A DNA stretch of 64,000 nt from Siphonodentalium dalli (lineage: Eukaryota; Mollusca; Scaphopoda; Gadilida; Siphonodentaliidae), in assembly GCA_032622095.1 (NCBI GenBank), contig CP136066.1:92341319-92405318 (forward strand). The letters are read 5' to 3'. Position numbers and translations under genes: made by a program. Positions 59,212-64,000 of the stretch are shown here, piece after piece (positions within the stretch are counted from its first letter, which is position 1; each line of letters starts with the position of its first letter). The notes under the pieces are model-generated. The model was not told where the DNA came from, did not search any database, and saw nothing but the letters and a program-made list of their open reading frames with translations.

Positions 59212-59548
59212 GAGGCAGATTTAGCCATCGGACCAATTACTGTGACTGAAATCAGAGAGAAGGTGATTGATTTCGTTAAGCCGTTTACAGACGAAGGCAT
59301 TGGGATAATGACAATTACTGACGACCATGGAACAGTTACACAGATGTTTCGGCTCTTCCACCCTCTATCTTGGTTAGTGTGGTGCCTAATAGGGGTCGGT
59401 ATGGTTTTCATCGGTCTATCTCTAACTGCTGTGTTGTATATCCAAAGGCGAGCAATAAAAGACGAGTGTGCTGGTCATGACAGGTTTGAAGATGAAAGCT
59501 GCTTTACCGATAACATGTGGCTGGTGTTCTCCTACTTTACGGAACAAG
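59212..59548 (+). CDS. iGluR exon, S1 end, M1 and pore loop
   Basis: 112 codons plus 1 base, between 'attgtttaaag' and GTACGT. EADLAIGPITVTEIREKVID keeps the ligand-contact Pro, Thr and Arg. FVKPFTDEGIGIM is followed by the M1 helix LSWLVWCLIGVGMVFIGLSL and by NMWLVFSYFTEQ of the pore loop. By alignment to the QQG motif of AMPA receptors, the Q/R-site residue is Glu. The linker between M1 and the pore has CAGHDRFEDESC. Confidence 0.95.
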
Positions 59549-62500
59549 GTACGTGTATATAGCAAATACATTATAATATGATTCAGCATTACACACCAAA
59601 ATTGCTTGATATATTCTATTTCTATTGTGCGCCAGGGTTATAATAGTCCGATTTCCCCACCCAGGTGTGGCAGCCGGTTTACCGCGGGCGCATCCAGTGG
59701 GTGTGGTGTTGGTAATGTTGGTACTACCTGTATGGCGGTTGTATCACGCAAGGCATATCATGTCATGTTTGTCGCGTGAGTAACGCTTAAATTAACTTAT
59801 GTTCACTTCGATGCTACATTGGCTCAAGATCGGCGGTTAATTTGACCCGACGCAATCAATAGCATAGTAACGCCTCTTCATAGCTGATTAAACAACTGAT
59901 CCTCGCGCAAATACGCACAGCATCGACCTATAAAGTGAAAGAGATACATAATGTGATTGTTTGATTCTGAAGTAAGCAGATAATGGTGTCATGTACGTTA
60001 TTTCGTTTTATAGCACGGGACACAGTGAAAACACTTGTTAAAGAGGGTACACATGAAAAGTCTCATGTTCAGAACATTATCGACTCAAAATGAGGTGATT
60101 CTAAGCAGATTTTCTACCTAAAATGAGTTGTATTATGAGCAGATAATGCGCGGGCCTTCGGGAGAACAGGCTGGATTAAATTACTGGGCTATGCTCGTAT
60201 TTGCATTTGTTTATAAAATTTTTGAATCTTTACTTTTCTCAATTGTGAACAAATGTTTAAAAGTGAGTGTCTAACATACGATTCTATCCAGTTTGTGGTT
60301 TATAAATACTCTGTGCCAGTGTTTCAAGGGGTAGAACCGGGTTTCTGGAAAATTCCATCAATTATTTATACAGCGGCATATGCAGACGTAAATACGATCA
60401 CGGTTATGAGCATACGATCTGAATGTCATACAGCTCAAATGATAATATTGACATCATTGTGATTACGTTTTTATAACCGTGGATACTTTGTCGTGTGCTT
60501 AGTCGACACATTACGAGAAAATGGCTCCAAAGCATGCCGCTTCGAGAATATGTGAGTCAGCAGACCGAATAGGTATTGATCTCGAATCAGGTGACCGATG
60601 TCAACATCGAAACAATCTCGAATATCCGCAGGACCATACAGTACTGAATTAATCTTCTCTCAAAGAACCATTTAGGCTGAGTGGCTCTTGCCACTTGTCC
60701 TTTTTTCGATTTTTTTACCATATCAAAATCGAGGGAATCATCGCCCATCATAATCAAGATGGCGTCCAAAATGTCCAACAAAAAAGAGAATCAGGAAGTG
60801 ATTTTTCGACAAAGTCAGTTATTACTGGACGCTCCCATAAAACATATCGAATGATACATCCTATTCTGCAAACATACATGTATATAGAATGCAAACACCA
60901 AACACTATTAAAAACGTTCTGCTTAGCGATAACACAAACATTACAGAGGTCAGCACATATAGAAATTAGAACATTGTTGTGGTCCAAGCAGCTGCGAATA
61001 AAATCTTGCAGAGTTTACATATCGCCAATCCCACCCAAATGGTGGTTAAAGGTTAAAACAGTAGTGAAACTCTACCACTATACCCATATCATTGGTGCTT
61101 CGATAGAAACTTATTCCTCGGTAGTAGTCGGATCGTCATTCAATCCAACTGGAATCACCAACAATCATTCTAGTGGCTCTTTGATTTGACAAACAAAGAG
61201 ACCACAGACAATATGTCATTTGATAAATGACAAGCCCCAACCAAGGCCGATCATGTGTGTATTAACACACGTACACCACAGCAATGACCATGTCTATACA
61301 CATCAGCCATTACCATACAACCACGAGTCACCATTCAGTAACACCAGACATACTCGTACACCAACCCATGACGCATAGTCACTCATTCTATTAATATTCA
61401 CCACATTCACATTCAGGCTGCATCAGTATGATGGTCATATTTTGTGCTAATTATACTACTTTCTGACAAGTATAAAAAATTCACCAAGTTGTCATGTTTT
61501 CCCGCAAGAAGTAACGATATGCATGTAATGAAAGTTTTAAAGTTTAGAGTAAATATCCACATTTCCGCCGCCATCTTGGCCGCCATATTGAAGCTCTGTG
61601 TCGGATTGTTAGCTCAATTATAAATTTGGTGAATAACTGGTGACTCGTGTGTAAAGTATTACGGCTTATGAAACTATCTGTACTATACTGGCCTGGTGCA
61701 TATCAAGCAAATTGGCCGTCAAGATAGCCACCATCTTGTTTGGAGTCTATGCGGCCACTTTGTTCCTGTTAGGATCCGGAAAACAGACTCTAATGAGGAA
61801 TATGGACGGTATCAACTTGATTCCTGTACTGCAAAGATCGACCAATATCTCCTGGTCAATTTGTACAGGTTCGGGAAACCGGCGTTTAAGTTTGTACTCT
61901 GTGACCTTTTTATCTGGTTGACCTTGAAGATAAGATATGCACCGAGTGTATATAGAAATTCACACATTTCGTTTGGTATGTAATATGTCCTCACTATTTA
62001 AATGCAACCTAGCGGAACCAATGACTTGTGGAAATGTAATTGGCGATCTGCATCATACATGTATATGGACCACGACACAGTCATAAATACATAAGTGAAT
62101 AACTTATTTATGACTTAGTATATATCACACAATTGTTATAATAGTTGAAAATCGTTTCGTTGGAATGCGTGGCTGGTATATAGTCGTTATCAGTGCTAAT
62201 TCACAAACAAAAACAGTAACAATGACATCTATATAATCCGCATCTTTGACATTCTAACTTCGGTTTTGTGACATCTTATTGCAAACTGGATACGCGACTT
62301 TGACACCCGAAATTCTGGTGGGTACCCACACTTGATCGGGGATAGTTTTATTTTGTTGCGAACCGCACTACGGGGTGGAACATTTTAAGCTCACTCGATC
62401 ATATATTTGTCTATTCATACACGTATTCCCCGCCGTCAGCGGTGGTTAATTATGCCTCAAACAAACTACATAACGTCAAAAAGTGTCTATTGTTTATGAT

Positions 62501-62799
62501 AAAATCAGACATGAGCCGGAATTTCCATTAAATATAACGGGAGAGTGCAAGATATGGTCGCTATCCCGTTGAGGGAACATTCCGCTTTACGAAATCATGT
62601 TTTGAATAGTGGATATCATCCGTCAACAGGGCGATAAATTCCTTCATCTGAGGGAGGGGATGTTCATTTATAAAAAAAAACGCATGGTCCGGTTTGGCGA
62701 TACCTTCCGGGTTGGTGATACCAGGTACACGGGGGTGGTAAATGCATTTTACATTTCAACATGCTGTAGACATGATTGTTCCCACATCAACACCTACAG
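59549..62799. other. iGluR intron, unrecognised sequence
   Basis: A 164-codon plus-strand frame (60695-61189) and a 95-codon one (61696-61983) have no recognisable domain. I do not call them genes. No repeat with clear ends was found. Confidence 0.35.
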
Positions 62800-63017
62800 G
62801 TTACGAACAGCGACATATTTCTGCGTATAGCAGGCTGATCGTCGGAACTTGGTGGTTGTTCACGATTCTGATGTTGTCAGCTTATACAGCTAATCTCGCA
62901 GCATTTCTAACAGTAGCCGTTCCACACAACCTAATTAACAGCATCGATGACTTGGCTAACCAGAACGAGATAAAACCACTTATTAAACATGGGACCAACT
63001 TGAAAGACCTGTTCTCG
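62800..63017 (+). CDS. iGluR exon, M3 and start of S2
   Basis: 2 bases plus 72 codons, between 'caacacctacag' and GTGAGT. It joins as FTEQ-G-YEQRHISAYSRL, then IVGTWWLFTILMLSAYTANL and AAFLTV (M3 with the gate motif), and IDDLANQNEIKP of S2. The gene continues past the window with the rest of S2 and M4. Confidence 0.95.
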
Positions 63018-63219
63018 GTGAGTCATTGTTTTAGAATGAATGCAATATTTAGACCTCTCATATCAAAAGTACAATGAACAATATCGGTTGATGTAATTCG
63101 GTGCACTTTCCGTACAACCTATCACATATATGTTCAAGACAGCACAAAGGCTTTAGATATGAAAATCTTCGTCCGAGAAATATACTCTTTTAACTCCAAA
63201 ATATATAGCAGGGTTATCC

Positions 63220-64000
63220 GACTTCGTCCGGGCTGTTTCCCCTCTGCTTTCATCCGTCGAATTGAATTGACCATTTTGAAGGTCAAGGTCAGGTCGGGGT
63301 CATGATTTGACCCGTCCAAAACACTCCCCGGATAAAAGTACCCCTAGGTATCAAATTTCGACGAAATCCGTCAATAGGCGCGATTTGACCTTGAGTTGAC
63401 AATTTTGAAGGTCGGGGTCACGATTTGACCGTCCAAAACACTCCCCGGACAAAAGCACCTCTAGGTATTAAATTTCGTCGAAATCCGTCGAAAGGCGAGA
63501 TTTGACCTTGAATTTACCATTGTGAAGGTCAAGGTCAGGTCGGGGTCACTATTTGACTCGTTCAAAACAGACATAAGAATCACAACTGGCGTGGTTCATC
63601 TCATGGCTTTGTTCGAAAAAGCAATTGCAACAGCTTCCGAGACACGTTTGCTGCACCTAGGTGTAAAATTTCGTCGAAATCCGCCAGGTCGGGGTCACAA
63701 TTTAACCCGTCCATGACACTTCCCGTGGGTAGCAAGTTTGAGCTCACTCGGTTCGAGTCTATAAAGGACACACATATATATATCATTGTGGGTACCCGTT
63801 TCAAGGTGAAGATCACCTCGGGCGAAATAACTGACCCGATGAAAATCTCCCCCGTTCCTAGGAAGCCCTAAGTACGTAAGAATCACACAACACGCTCATG
63901 TCTGGATGCAGTCACGCTCATGTGTGGACCCAGACGTAAGAATCACATTACACGCATACGCTCGTTATCAACGACACTGCGGATACGCTCTTTAACTATC
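63220..64000 (-). mobile_element. Helitron-like element, runs off the window
   Basis: On the minus strand this is the same family as 46928-47697: 'agcgtatccgcagtgtcgtt' at the right edge, 'ttcaccttgaaacgggtacc' and 'gagctcaaacttgctaccca'. Then come about three tandem units with 'gatttgacccgtccaaaac' (63290-63600), as at 808-1170. Its 3' end near 63210 has lost the CTAG. Confidence 0.6.

Larger units (their letters stand above)
15648..63017 (+). other. Ionotropic glutamate receptor locus (partial gene)
   Basis: Ten exons on the plus strand encode a ligand-gated cation channel subunit of the plasma membrane. The order is amino-terminal domain, ligand-binding lobe S1, M1, pore loop and M3; S2, M4 and the tail lie beyond the window. 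From 36933 onward all splice phases agree (1, 0, 0, 0, 0, 2, 0, 1, 0). The S1 sequence GPITVTEIREKVIDF keeps the Pro, Thr and Arg that hold glutamate, and M3 reads SAYTANLAAFLTV, the family gate motif. The wording REKVIDF leans to the kainate/AMPA side, but the subclass is not certain. One small exon between 15798 and 36932 and the signal-peptide exon were not found. Introns hold many mobile elements and two other genes. Confidence 0.9.

Noticed and set aside
60695-61189. 164-residue open frame in the last iGluR intron
   Set aside because: No recognisable domain, no splice context and composition like the surrounding sequence; kept only as a note.
1-64000. CRISPR arrays, bacterial operons, prophage
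   Set aside because: Introns, LINEs and a glutamate receptor show a eukaryotic genome; repeats here are satellites and transposons.

Overview
This is an AT-rich, intron-bearing metazoan nuclear segment, most likely from a marine invertebrate. A mollusc or another lophotrochozoan fits the mix of repeats, but this is inference and I cannot name a species. There is no operon structure. Genes are split by AG/GT introns, and most of the sequence is transposon debris of several classes.

The main host gene is an ionotropic glutamate receptor (iGluR) on the + strand. Ten exons are recognised between 15648 and 63017, and the gene runs off the right edge before the last membrane helix. The exons encode an amino-terminal domain (15648-15797, one unseen small exon, 36933-37183, 41820-42016, 42423-42614, 44540-44692, 48945-49166), the first ligand-binding lobe (50370-50470, 57826-57916, start of 59212-59548), and M1, pore loop and M3 (59212-59548, 62800-63017). 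Every junction from 36933 onwards keeps the reading phase.

The 21-kb intron between 15798 and 36932 holds other genes. A nearly complete EN+RT LINE lies at 21987-25860. A decayed two-exon gene for a P2X7-type intracellular domain lies at 27262-30070. An intact, spliced Crypton/KIAA1958-like tyrosine recombinase lies at 34165-35909. Later introns carry a LINE fragment next to a splice donor (37190-38610), a CR1/L2-like fragment with a nested insertion (46330-46927), a complete non-autonomous Helitron (46928-47697), a LINE ORF1 fragment (52201-52600) and a dead Tx1/L1-like LINE (52700-55780).

The left 15 kb has no confident host gene. It holds head-to-tail Helitron-like units (730-1800 and 6250-7900), a 1.43-kb foldback element with target duplication (3576-5005), a U2 snRNA-like segment (7479-7541), a 1.26-kb inverted repeat (8303-9560), LINE ORF1 fragments on the minus strand (9850-11240), two hairpin MITEs (13331-13471 and 13886-14038) and an 845-bp hAT-type MITE with an 8-bp duplication (14442-15286).

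The most unusual signals are three. First, the hairpin MITEs have arms that break symmetry only at particular TC dinucleotides, in the same way in two different families. Second, the 3' UTR hairpin of two related LINEs shows compensated base changes. Third, the U2-like segment keeps stem IIa by compensating changes.
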